The translations under genes were made by a program, and so were the position numbers. From Punctularia strigosozonata HHB-11173 SS5 (lineage: Eukaryota; Basidiomycota; Agaricomycetes; Corticiales; Punctulariaceae), in contig NW_006767434.1 of NCBI RefSeq assembly GCF_000264995.1, positions 528,902 to 592,901 of the forward strand: a DNA stretch of 64,000 nt. The letters are read 5' to 3'. Below are positions 48,252-60,200 of the stretch, in pieces. The notes under the pieces were generated by a model. The model was not told where the DNA came from and searched no databases. It saw only the letters and a list, made by a program, of their open reading frames with translations. Every line of letters starts with the position of its first letter. Position 1 is the first letter of the stretch.

Positions 48252-49778
48252 TCATACGTCGACCGCGCCAACCGACTCCATCGACACGTCGCCAAGCTCT
48301 GGTTCTGTAGGAGCACGCGCGGCTCTCCGCGACGCCGCCTTCGCGGTGAGTTCTTCGACCTCGGCCGCGAGTTTTGACTATCCAGAGCAGGACGTCGTCA
48401 GAGAAACGCACGACTAGATGAAGGGCAAATACTCATACCACTTTTTCGTCCAGTTCTTCCTTCTTGAAGAGCTCCGAGTATGACGGAGGCGCGGGCGGCA
48501 TCACCTTGTCGCCTGTATGAATTGCGTGGTATCGTGAGCTGAAGCAAGGGACGCAAGCCGAGCGCCGGCGTACCAAAGGCGGCGTACATGAACACCTCGT
48601 TCATAAGCTCGTGGTTGCGCTTGTATCGAGTAGTAGCCAGCGTGCGTGCAGATATATGGTCGGCCTCATCTGGACCCGGCGAATCAAAGAGCCCTCAGAC
48701 GGCGACATTACAAGCACGCGCAAACGAAAAAAACTGCTCACCTCCCGAGTCGTGTTCCTCCACAGGCTGGGGCGCCTGCCTCTACGAGTTCGACCCAACT
48801 CCGTGAGCACAAGCAAACTTTTCGGGTGGCGAGAAGAACTCCGCGTACCTGCATGCCGCCCGCAGCGCCCCGCCTCTGCTCCAACGCGTGCATGTTCGCG
48901 TTCTGCTGCGCGAGCAACGCGACCTGGTTCGGTATCTTTTCCGTAGTCATTACGATGCCAGCGGCGCTTGGGGGAATACCGCCCGTTGCGGGCACGCGCT
49001 GGCCCTGCTTCGGCCCCGCGACGAAGACGGCCTGTTCGCGGACTTCTCGGATCGGGTATTGGCGTACGGGCTGATTGGCGATGGCGGGAGGGATTTCTGT
49101 GCACGCATGCGCGCGCGAGGTGAGTCAAAGAAGATGGACTATGTTGGCAAAGCAATGACGGAAAGAAATGAAAGGGGGTGGATGGGGGGTGACGGGGGTG
49201 ACGACGTACGGAGATATTGTTGACGGTCGCGGGTATAGTGGACGAGCACCAGTTGGGGATGGCCGCCCCTGACGATGCGAAACCGCCGCCGGACGCGGTC
49301 AGCGACGCGGTCTTGGCCCGGCGCGAACCCGCATTTATCCTCGATGACTTCTAGTTCCTATATGCGCGCTCTATTTAAGCCCAAACGACACGATATATAG
49401 GATGAGAAACGCGTACGCACGCGGTTGCCCGCTACAGGCGATGTCGCGACGTGGCCCGGGTCTAGATAGCGCACGCCGTCGTTCGGAAACACTTGGTTGT
49501 GTGGCACGCAGATAAGATACACCTGCCCATCTTCCAACGCGAATGAAAGCCCCTGCTCCTTCAACCTCGACTCCTTCCAGACGTGTTGGATGCGAAGACT
49601 CACCGGATGGTCGGTCAATCGTGGTCCACACGAACGGCACCGAAGCCGCCAAGGTGATGGCACGGACGAGCATGTTCACTGCGGTTTCAAGCGTGACGGA
49701 TATGTGTACGCCGAGGTTGTGCGGATGTTGGAGGCAGTAGTCCGAGGGCGCCGATGGACGCTGCACGGCGGGTTGCAT
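48252..49778 (-). CDS. ssr4: Ssr4-type subunit of SWI/SNF and RSC chromatin remodellers
   Basis: Identified by order of motifs against my memory of the fungal Ssr4 (DUF1750) family: LGVHISVTLETAVNMLVRAI, VPFVWTTIDRP, DGQVYLICVPHNQVFPNDGV then RYLDP, RVRRRFRIVRGGHPQLVLVH, VALLAQQNANMHALEQRR, DHISARTLATTRYKRNHELM then NEVF, and YSELFKKEELDEKVVEELTA, ending SMESVGAVDV. ATG at 49778. Introns after HYTRDRQQYL, GGMQ, EEHDSG, YAAFG and LDEKV all splice in phase with GT-AG ends. One junction, between TIDRPS and the exon with ESRLKEQGLSF, is one base out of frame for the only good GTGAGT donor. The protein would act in nuclear remodelling complexes; in fission yeast Ssr4 belongs to both. Confidence 0.78.
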
Positions 49779-50283
49779 GGCGGCTCAAGAAGGAAACACG
49801 GAGTTGGCCAGCTAAGATGAGCGTTGAGAGCAGAAGTCAAGGCAGTCGTGGTGATCGCGCAAGTGTTGTTCAGATTACAGCAGAGTACGTGGGTAATGCA
49901 AGTCTGGAAGCTGGAAGCAAGAGCCAAGATGCCTTCGCAACCTTCACACTGCATGCAGACTGCCTGACTGCAACTACGAGCGACGCTCAACGACTCGAAA
50001 ACAACTACGTTTGAAACCTTTACAACGAAACATTGATACGCACGAGTACGAACACAACAGGACTGATGTCTACGAGCCATCGAGAGCACCGCTGAATCGA
50101 AGCTCTGAAAACGCTTGTCTTTTCACTTCGTTCAGACTCAGAATCGTGCTCATTAGCAAGGTAATCTTCCGAGAAGGGTACGTATATACGTGCTCGCAGT
50201 ATTATACACCACTTTGGCGATCCAAGTCAACCATGCCGGGTTACAACCTACACTAGCAGCCCTCACTGATAATATCGATCAAC
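49779..50283. other. Spacer between xylanase and SSR4
   Basis: About 500 bp on the same-strand gap; xylanase 3' flank and SSR4 promoter. Nothing else seen. Confidence 0.4.
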
Positions 50284-51258
<975 letters not shown>

Positions 51259-51279
51259 CTACCATTTGGGCGACTCACC

Positions 51280-51285
51280 TTTATA
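51280..51285 (-). promoter_or_regulatory. TATA box of the xylanase gene
   Basis: TATAAA on the minus strand, 70 bp before the xylanase ATG, at a usual distance for a strongly induced fungal gene. Confidence 0.65.
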
Positions 51286-52629
51286 TCCACCTCCCCTCAA
51301 CAACTCGAACGCGCAGGTTGTGGTGGCGGGCCGGGCGGGGTTCGTTCGTTGGCCACCATGTCAACGCGGTCAGGCCCCGGCTGACCTTCGAGAAGGCGCG
51401 GAGCTTTCACCGACATCGGTATAGAATTGAACGTTCGGTGCGTGGTGTAAGCGCAAGGCGGAGCCGGTCTGCTTGTCGTCTCTGTCGATCACGGCCATCG
51501 TCCGAGGCAATTCAAACGGCCAGATGTCGGGTCGTCGGCGATGGATGTTGCATACCGCCTGATTTCTGCGCAACGTTGATGGGATATATCTCGGTATAAG
51601 ACGATTGTCCGCGTGCTCATTAGTCTGTGATGCAGTGCTCCGTGTGGTAAGATGCAAGACGCGAAACCATGATGGCAGATGTAATTTGACGCAATGATGG
51701 AGTCGTCCGTGGGACGAAAGAGATACAAAGGTTGTTCAGACCCATGGTTCTCCATTCAATTGCGTGAATGAAAGCATCCATCGGAACGGAGCTGTCAACG
51801 GCTCGGACTTGGCAAACATTCGCAGGTTGGGCAGGGGGACACGATGATTTACAGGACGACCTACACAGAAATACGAGCCATCCAATTGGAATGGACTTTC
51901 GGGTTCAAGGCACATGAAAAGCACCAACTATGCACTAAACAGAGGTGACGCGAACAACGCCGGCTTTTGCGCATATTCAAGTGTAACTCGCCGATGTATG
52001 TGATGACACCCCGTCCGGCCGTCTCGCAGATGAGCGGCAAATCATCCGTGGTGTACAATCCTAAATGTATGCCATTCGGAGAATCTGCAGCTGGATCTCC
52101 CTCTTCATGACGAGATGACAAGCTTGGCGCACGGTTTCATGCATTCGCGAGGCGGAGCGGCGAAGTTTCGGGTAGCCCGTTGAGCTCACGCATATGTGCT
52201 GGTATAGACAATGTCATCCGAACAAAGGTAACGTGGGGGGTTGGACCCGGTTCGGTAGGTAAACGTTGGTTCACGCCATCCGGTAATATGAAGAGTACAT
52301 GAACATAGTCTCATACCTATACAATATTGGTATCAGTACGCGCAGGTCGCAGTATCACAATAGTGGATCTACCTGCCGCAGATTCATCCAGCTTTTCTTC
52401 GATATCGAGGATGGAAACTACGGCAACGCTCGTTGGCTTCAAAGTTCAATGACGGGCAGATCACATGCCCATTGAATTTCGCAACCTGCCTTCCCGCCTT
52501 ACCTGCAGTGGCAGCAGACTACGTGGCTACAGCCTCTCTCATGGATATAATGTCCAGAATAACGTCCATTCTCTGACCGCCGACTACTGACAGTATACTG
52601 GTGGTCTCAGAATATCGAGCGAGTTGGAG
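51286..52629. other. Divergent promoter region between xylanase and SLP1-like gene
   Basis: About 1.35 kb shared upstream DNA. Besides the CreA-like word near 51335 no site is called, and no gene is supported. Confidence 0.4.
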
Positions 52630-55600
52630 ATGAAAGGGGTTCCCCTTGCGGTGGCGCTCTTGATATGCTTGTTTGCCCCGCCATGCCTCTCGGAACCTAC
52701 GACGTTGAACGACCAGTTCCGAGCCATAGCCGTGCTTAAACAAAAAGCACCAGAAGACCCAATATGTTGCCTTCGCCCTTTGCCCTCCGTGGAACCGGAG
52801 AAAGAGGATGATCTGCTGTTGTCCTTCGAGGAGTGGAAGGCGAAGCGCCTCCTAGCGTCAGAGGAGCGGGATTCCCCTCCTGCTACCGGATCGCCCAAGG
52901 CGAACACCGACGAAGCGGGATCTGATGGTGCGGATCCATCATCACCCCCGACCCCGTCCCCGCACGACCTCGCCGATCCTCACACGCCGCCGGAACAGCA
53001 GCAGGAGAAGGAGCAGCAGCACCAACACCAACAGCTCCAGATGGCACCCCACTTCCGGATCCCGCTCACGGACCGATTCAACTACGCCAACTCGGACTGT
53101 TCAGCGCGCGTGCACGTCGCGCACCGCGGCGCCAAGTCGGCCTCGTCCATCCTCTCCTCGAAGAAGGACCGGTACATGCTCAGCCCGTGCGGCGCGAAAG
53201 AGCAGTTCGTCGTCGTCGAGCTCTGCGACGATATCCGGATCGACACCGTTCAGCTCGCCAACTTTGAGTTCTTCAGCGGCGTGTTCAAGGAGTTCACGGT
53301 CAGCGTGGCGAAGACGTATGTGACCAACCCGGACGGGTGGACCTTTGCGGGGCGGTATACGGCAAAGAACGTGCGAGGGGTGCAGGTGAGGCTTTGCTTT
53401 CCCTTCGTTCGACGTCTTTGGCTGACAGGGCCATCGTTGTGTAGTCATTCCACCCACCGCCGTCTCTCCGTGACTTCTATCGCTTCATCCGGATCGATTT
53501 ACACTCGCATTACGGCAATGAATATTATTGCCCCGTATCTCTACTCCGGGTGTACGGCCTAACGCAGCTCGAAGAGTACAAATGGGACGTCTGGGAAGCG
53601 GAGAGCAGGGCGAAACGCGGTGTTGTTCAATCGGAGGAACATCCGTCATCGGCCCCGGTCGCAACTGAAATACCATCTTCCGATCAACGAGGAGCGGAGA
53701 CACCATCGGTCGGAATCGACGCGCCTTCAGATTCATCGACGAGTGTCATCGAACCTAGGGATGCCAAACCTTCAACAGGGCCCAGCGCCGCAGATCACGA
53801 TGCGAGCAACGCTTCAGTATCTTTCGCGGCACCTTCGAGTTCACCACCCACCTCGGACGGGACCACAAGCAGTATACACACTGTTATCACTCCCGCGTCA
53901 TCCGGTTCCTCCCGGAGCATGACAAATATGACGCCTGATAACCAGGCCCCCAGCATCACCACATCGTTGTCGCGCGCCTCCCAACAAGCCGAGAGCCAGT
54001 CTGGCCATATCATAAGTACAATCTCGTCCTCCAGCACGAATGTCAGCGATTCGTCCAACCCACCTACGTCCAGCGTGAAATCCTCTACCTCCTCTCTTAC
54101 ATCGGTCGCTGCTCTTGTTCCTACGGCTGTCACTTCAGTGACTGTCTCGTACCCACCGATACCACCGCCAGTCGCGGGGACAGGCGGCGAATCCATCTAC
54201 CGGACCATCATGAATCGCGTCGCCGCTCTGGAGGCGAACACTACACTATACGCGCGCTACGTGGAGGAGCAGATTGCGGGCGTGCGCGAGATCATGCGTC
54301 GGCTGAGCGAGGACGTCGGTCGGCTAGAGGGCATCGTGAGTGCTTTTACAAGCTCGACATTGACGGCAAATGCTGACGGGGCCGCTGCGACTATCAGAGC
54401 AAGGCTCAAGGTCAGATGTACCAACGCACGATCCAGGAGCTCGAGAAGGAGCGCAGGCGAATTCAATATGAACACGGAGAACTGGTCTCGCGAGTTAACT
54501 ACCTCGCAGACGAGGTAAATCATGCGTTGCCCGGATATATCGAAGAATGCTGATACGGGGCTTTCAGGTAGCCCTTGAGAAATGGCTTGGCATCGCCCAA
54601 CTCTTACTGCTCCTGACCGTGCTTGTGTTCATGGGCCTCACTCGGGGATCCCGGGGAGAATCCTGGCCCGTCACCGTCAGGCGAAGTCATGGGTCGGTGC
54701 GAGAGTGGGGTAAACGAACGTTGAGCTTCGGTGGAGCGAGCGATTGGATGAACCGGTTGCGGACCCGCAGCCTGACCGGGCGAGACTCGGCTCCATCAAT
54801 CCCAGCTTCGCCCAGTCCGTCGGATATGGGTAATGGCAGTTCGTATCGGCCGTCCCTGTTCACCATTCCAACATTTGGCTGATCGATCGTTACAGATGGC
54901 GTCCACTTCCCATCGCCCACTCCTCTGCGTAAAGCCGCGAAGGCCAGACCGCCCCCGGTCAACACCCAACTGCAGATCCCCCCGGAACGACGAGTCTCCG
55001 CGGGCGCGCGCACCCCGCGTTCGATTCCGCTCAGCCGCCACTACCTCGTGCACGCACACCGGCCCACGACGCCCGCCAAGGGATTCGAGGGCCGGCCGCA
55101 GATGCAGCGCTCCAACTCGCAGGGTCCGTTCGCGGGCCCCAGCGCCGTCGGCGGCGCAGTGGGCTCCGTCCCGCGCTCCGCCAAGCGCTGGGCGCGTAGC
55201 GCGCACTTGCACGAGGTGAAGCTGCAACCGGCGTTGGCTCGCTCAGCTGCCGATGGGAATGGAGATGGGGATGAGGACGGTGCCGGTGTTGGGGCGAAGT
55301 CCGACGGGACCGAGGACGCGGCTGATCTGCCTGCGACGGCGCCGTCCGCGATGGCGGGCGATTGGAAACCAGATGCGCACGGTCCGCTGCTGCGTGCTGG
55401 CGGGCAAAGCAAGGCGCGAGCTTCGAGGTTCGCCCCTTCGAGGTTCGCCCCGCGCAGGCCGCTGTCGTCTTCGGTACTCGTTTCGCCTGCGCGCAGCCGC
55501 CCGCGAAGCAGGGAACCACCGGCGGAGGATGATGGTGGCGAAAGGCGCTCACAGATTGAGCTGGCTGTTGTGGACGGCGGCGCCGACGCAGATGGCACGA

Positions 55601-55662
55601 CGGACAACGATGCGTGGGTGGATACCGACACCGAGGCGGAGTCGGGCGTGGGGGCTGCATAG
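52630..55662 (+). CDS. SLP1: SUN-domain ER/nuclear-envelope membrane protein, SLP1-like
   Basis: Five exons, about 930 residues. ATG 52630 opens a signal peptide, MKGVPLAVALLICLFAPPCL. An acidic region with LLLSFEEWKAKRL follows, then the SUN-like domain: RFNYANSDCSARVHVAHRGA, SSILSSKKDRYMLSPC, KEQFVVVELCDDIRIDTVQL, NFEFFSGVFKEFTVSV, and across intron 1 RFIRIDLHSHYGNEYYCPVS and LLRVYGLTQLEEYKWD. Next comes a Ser/Thr-rich, probably O-glycosylated stretch, a coiled coil (RTIMNRVAALEANTTLYARY onward through QELEKERRRIQYEHG), one membrane helix, WLGIAQLLLLLTVLVFMGLT, and a 230-residue basic, low-complexity tail. This is the mid-SUN topology of yeast Slp1 and relatives, which sit in the ER membrane and help luminal protein folding. 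The intron 4 donor, GTTCGT, is inferred from frame. Confidence 0.88.
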
Positions 55663-56026
55663 CGATTTGGCGTGCATTTATTTGCGCTGCGCGCGGAGAA
55701 TTCATCTCGTACATGGCTGCACTTCATTTATTTACCTCCTCATCTGTACCATACCGCATATACAGGATTTGCATGCTGCGACAGTGCACTGCGAACACGG
55801 AATACATTATTCGCTGCCTATCGTAGCGCGTAGTCGCATCACAGTCGGTGACGCAGCTGAGCGGAGATGAAAGCTTGAGCGGCGCCAGCGCATACGCAGG
55901 CGGAGCTCAAATCGCCTCGACGCCTGTTCATCCGGCTCTCTACCGACGTCGACGACCTCCTACCCGCCGCTCGAGCCTGCATCGTCCACGCTCTCTTCTT
56001 ACTCCTGTTCGCCGAAATTCGCCAAA
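55663..56026. other. Short spacer before VMA3
   Basis: About 360 bp: SLP1 3' flank and VMA3 promoter/leader. No other feature seen. Confidence 0.4.
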
Positions 56027-56875
56027 ATGTCTGACCTTTGCCCCGTCTACGCCCCCTTCTTCGGCGCCATGGTACGTTGGAATGCTCCGCGTTGCTGGCA
56101 TGTTGCTGACGAGTACGCGCGTCGGGCAGGGCTGCACGAGCGCCATCGTGTTCACATGTGAGTATCGACGTGCTTCAGAGCGTATGATGGTGTTGGCGGC
56201 GTCGGGGGTGGCGGCGCGGCAGCCTATGGGCGTGTTGTGAAGACCAGGAAGCTGACGCTGGCTTTTACTGCGGCGCAGGTATCGGTGCTAGGTGAGCCAT
56301 CTCGCCCGCTTCATATTGGATGAGCGGCTGATGCGATGTGCGTCTTTTTTCAGTTACGGAACGGCGAAGTCAGGCGTCGGCATCTCCGCCATGTCCGTCC
56401 TGCGTCCCGACCTCATGATGAAGTGTGTCGTCCCGGTTATCATGGCTGGTATCATTGCTGTACGTCACTGCCGTCTGTTTGGAAATAATAATGTCCTCTG
56501 ACGGTGGTCGCTCGTAGATCTACGGCCTCGTCGTCTCCGTCCTCATTTCCGGTTCGCTGGCCGTTCAAATGCCCCTCTTCGCCGGCTTCATCCAGCTTGG
56601 TGCCGGTCTCTCCGTCGGTCTGGCCGGTCTGGCCGCTGGCTTTGCGATCGGTATCGTCGGTGACGCGGGCGTTCGGGGCACTGCGCAACAGCCAAGGCTC
56701 TTCGTCGGCATGGTATGTGTAATCATGTTGGGCTGCCTTGCACGAGATGACTCATTCGTATTCTGCGCAGATTCTTATCCTCATTTTCGCCGAAGTCTTG
56801 GGTCTTTACGGCCTCATCGTCGCCCTCATCATGAACGGCGCGGCGACATCCGCCATCAGCGAGAACCTGTGTTAA
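56027..56875 (+). CDS. VMA3: V-type H+-ATPase 16-kDa proteolipid subunit c
   Basis: Forms the rotating c-ring of the vacuolar proton pump. Six exons give about 161 residues with four membrane helices: [109 protein letters not shown] and [20 protein letters not shown], where the Glu of F-A-E-V is the proton-binding carboxylate. Length and motifs match fungal Vma3 closely. The third exon is only 13 nt (56279-56291, GTATCGGTGCTAG), encoding most of C-I-G-A-S; without it the frame breaks. Converges on the WDR7-like gene. Confidence 0.94.
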
Positions 56876-57254
56876 GGGACCACGTTCGCGTGGAGGCAGT
56901 CCTGGGCGGAAGCTCGTTGATGTCTTGCGCGGAGACGTGGCTTTGCCATTGAAGACTGCAACTCTCGTTCATGTAGGATGTGGGATGCAGGAAACGTAAT
57001 GGACCAGATTCTCCGCATCTGTAATCGCCTCGACGTTGTCGTGCTCAACTAGTAACATATGCACCCGTGGTCAACACAACATGCTCGTAATGGAACACGG
57101 ATATTCATTCTCTTCTGACAACCCGTCTTATGAAGACGTGGTGTTTAGTTTTTTATGTATTGAGTTCGACGATGGTTCTCTTGTGATTGCGCAACCTCTA
57201 TGATATCTCTATGTGCTGAACGTCAGTGTGCTATCTCGAATTTTTAGCTTCACA
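56876..57254. other. Spacer between convergent VMA3 and WDR7-like genes
   Basis: About 380 bp AT-richer 3' flank; no gene. Confidence 0.45.
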
Positions 57255-60200
57255 CTACGATCCGAGGGCCATTCGAAGCGGATAAGATCCAGAGTTGCAG
57301 CCAGGGACATATGAGCTGTCATCGAGTAATGTCATCCGCCCCTCATCTACAGGTAAAAACATTGATTGCGTACCTTGATCCCCGACGTTGAAGGGCAAAG
57401 TCTTGAAGGGGTCCGAGCCGCCCTTGCCTTGCCTCGGAGGTGCTCCTGGGTTGAAAAGGCTGGTGAAGCTGCTTCCGACCTTCCACACGAGCACGACACT
57501 CTCGTCGAGTGAGACCGTTACCAGTCTCCGGCCGTCGGGCGAGAAGCTGAGGCCCGCCGGTCGCTTCTTGTGGCCTTCCAGCACGTACAGGCGGGTCGCC
57601 GTCTTGAGGTCGTACATGACGACGGCGCCCTCGGAAGTGCCAACAGCAAGACGTTGCGTGCCCATATGAAAGTCGACGGTGGGGAATCTACGGTGGAACA
57701 AGCCGGGCGTGAGGTCATGACGGACGACGAAGCGAGGTTGCGACCTACGTGCGGACCACCTGACCCAAGATCTCAGTGGCAGCATCGAATACCGCTTCGC
57801 GATTGGCCGTGAGGCTGGGATCCAGAGATTTGATGACGGCTTCCACTAGGCGCGGTAGGTTCGGCAGGATGATGAGCGGTTTCTGTGTCATGCCACCTTG
57901 TAAGTGTTGCAATGATGTAGGCATTGGGCAAGAGGTCACCTTCCGGATGAGGAACGCCACCATCTGCATCACCGCCTTGCTATCCGGAATGCTTTGCGGG
58001 TGCAGAATCTCCAAAGAGAGCGTGGTCATGAACAGGGGCGTATTCGTGCCTGCCAGGTGAAGCACCGCCAGCCGCGCCTGAGGACCAACGTTCTGCGGCG
58101 TGATGCTGTCCTTGGACGAGGTGGTGGCTAATGCGAAGAGACGGCGGAGCAATGCCATGGCATCGACGTAGTGCTGCCACGTGTCGAATCCACGCGCGCA
58201 AAGCTCGATGGCGAGGGCGCGATGGGGAGAGCCCTCGTCGTGGAGGTAGGCGGCGATGGACTTCGACACGTCTGATAGCGTGCTGCGATATCTCCCTCAG
58301 CGACGGTTCGTAAGAGATCGGATGGAAACTCACTTTGTGGACAGAAGGCTGTACTTCTCGGAAGCGATGGATCCGCAAATCAGCAATGCCACGGCCGCTA
58401 TCCGTGAATGTTTCGTTGCGTCCGGCTGAAGGTTAGGCACTAATGGAATCATAAGCAGGAGAGCCGGTGCCAGCGGATTGTGATAACTGACGGTGGTGCG
58501 CCCAGTCGTCAGCAAGAGACATAGTTTCATCATCTGACAATGCAGCAATTTCTGCATCCATGACAACGCGGATGGCTTGTCGAAGCTCTCCTGCTAAACG
58601 CTGAATGGCATCGTCTGCGATACTCTTGGAATTCACATACCCGATGCATCGAGCCAGAGGTTGGCTACGAATACAATGCTCGGTCGTCGATAAGACGGGC
58701 CCACCGGCGCAGCCAGAGAAGTGGCATAGAATGCAAGGACGGTACTGGCGTCATGCGCCATTCCTAAATACCGGTAAGTAAATGACGGACACGCAATCGC
58801 CAATGCCAGCGTATAGTCGTACCTTCGTGAGAGGACAACATTCGTAAGAGGCAGACAATCGCCAGCAAACGCGTCGCCGATGCTTCCGGTGATATCCTCC
58901 ACGTATCCTCGGGGGCGTGAGCGAACGGAAGGCATACCGATCGACCACTGTCGGTATCGTCAAGTCGTTTAGCCTTCGGTACACGGCTCAACGCATGAAT
59001 ACGTACTGTGAGCGCCCAACAGGTATGCCAACAGGTTTTACGCCCAATTTATCTCGGCATATGCGGTCGATCTCCACGTTGAGACCGGGAGTCATGAGCA
59101 TGCCGAGGATACAGCGTATCGTCTCCAACATCAACTTGCCGCCTCCAGAGCTTGTAGACAACAATTGCGAGACGTCAACGAGCAACGTTGAGGCTGTCGC
59201 GTGAAGTCGTGAGCAGTTTGCGCAGATTACGGCTGGAGGCGTCTACCTGCGTCCGCAGAGCTACACGGTGTCCGGAGCACTTGATACGTATTCCGACTAG
59301 GATCGACGTCCTCGATAGACCTACACGTATGGGTTTGACATGGCCCAGGAAATATGAGACTGTTACTCACCATTGTACCCAATCGCTCTGCTTGAGCATC
59401 TCCTCGGCTTTCTCGAGCGACATGGACCGCCAAAACTCCAGCGTGTTTGTGTCCCACAAACGAGCCCGACCGTCAGCATAGAGCAGCAGCAGGTTGCCTT
59501 CCCCAAGGCATGCTCGAGTTAGCGGTGCCTCGGATCCAGGTACAAGGTACAAACTGAAACGTGAATGTCAATCCTTTACCCGCGAAGAAAGACTAGACGA
59601 TCTTTACAATTGATACCCGTCAAGAGCGATCGTGCCAATGGTACCATCTTGAGATACGCACAGAATGCATCCCCGAGCGCGTCCAAGCTTTGCGTCCCCG
59701 ATATGTATGACGATCTTCAGTGGCACCACGAACAGAGTCCACCTCGCCAACATCTTCAGATCACTGTTGGTGTCGGGCTGAGTATATGCACGACTCGGGA
59801 ACTGAACACTAGCCTGAAAGCCCATATTGCGACGGTACCGTCGTCAGCGCCGCCCACTATGAGGCGCTCCCCAGTACGCTCATTCCTGGTCTGGTGCAAG
59901 GATGTAATATAGCCTTGCAAAGGAAGATCCGACACGAGAGATGCAGGGTCTGAGGTATTGGGACCGTTGGCCAGCTTCGGAATAGAGGTACGACGAAGGT
60001 ATCCATCGTCTGCATGCTATAGTATAAGCGAAAGCCCGATCAAGCGTTTAGAGTCATACCGTAACCGCAGATGATGTCGTTGACATCCACAGGGAGCATC
60101 GCCGTTACCACAGGGATCTTGATCGTGTTGGAGGACGTTAAGGATGCGGACCGCCAGAGCGTGGCCACAAGGCTCCGTGTAGTCCCTTTCGTTGACTTGT

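Noticed and set aside
57360-57390. Apparent 27-nt intron in the WDR7-like last exon
   Set aside because: The sequence reads straight through in frame, so no splice is needed.
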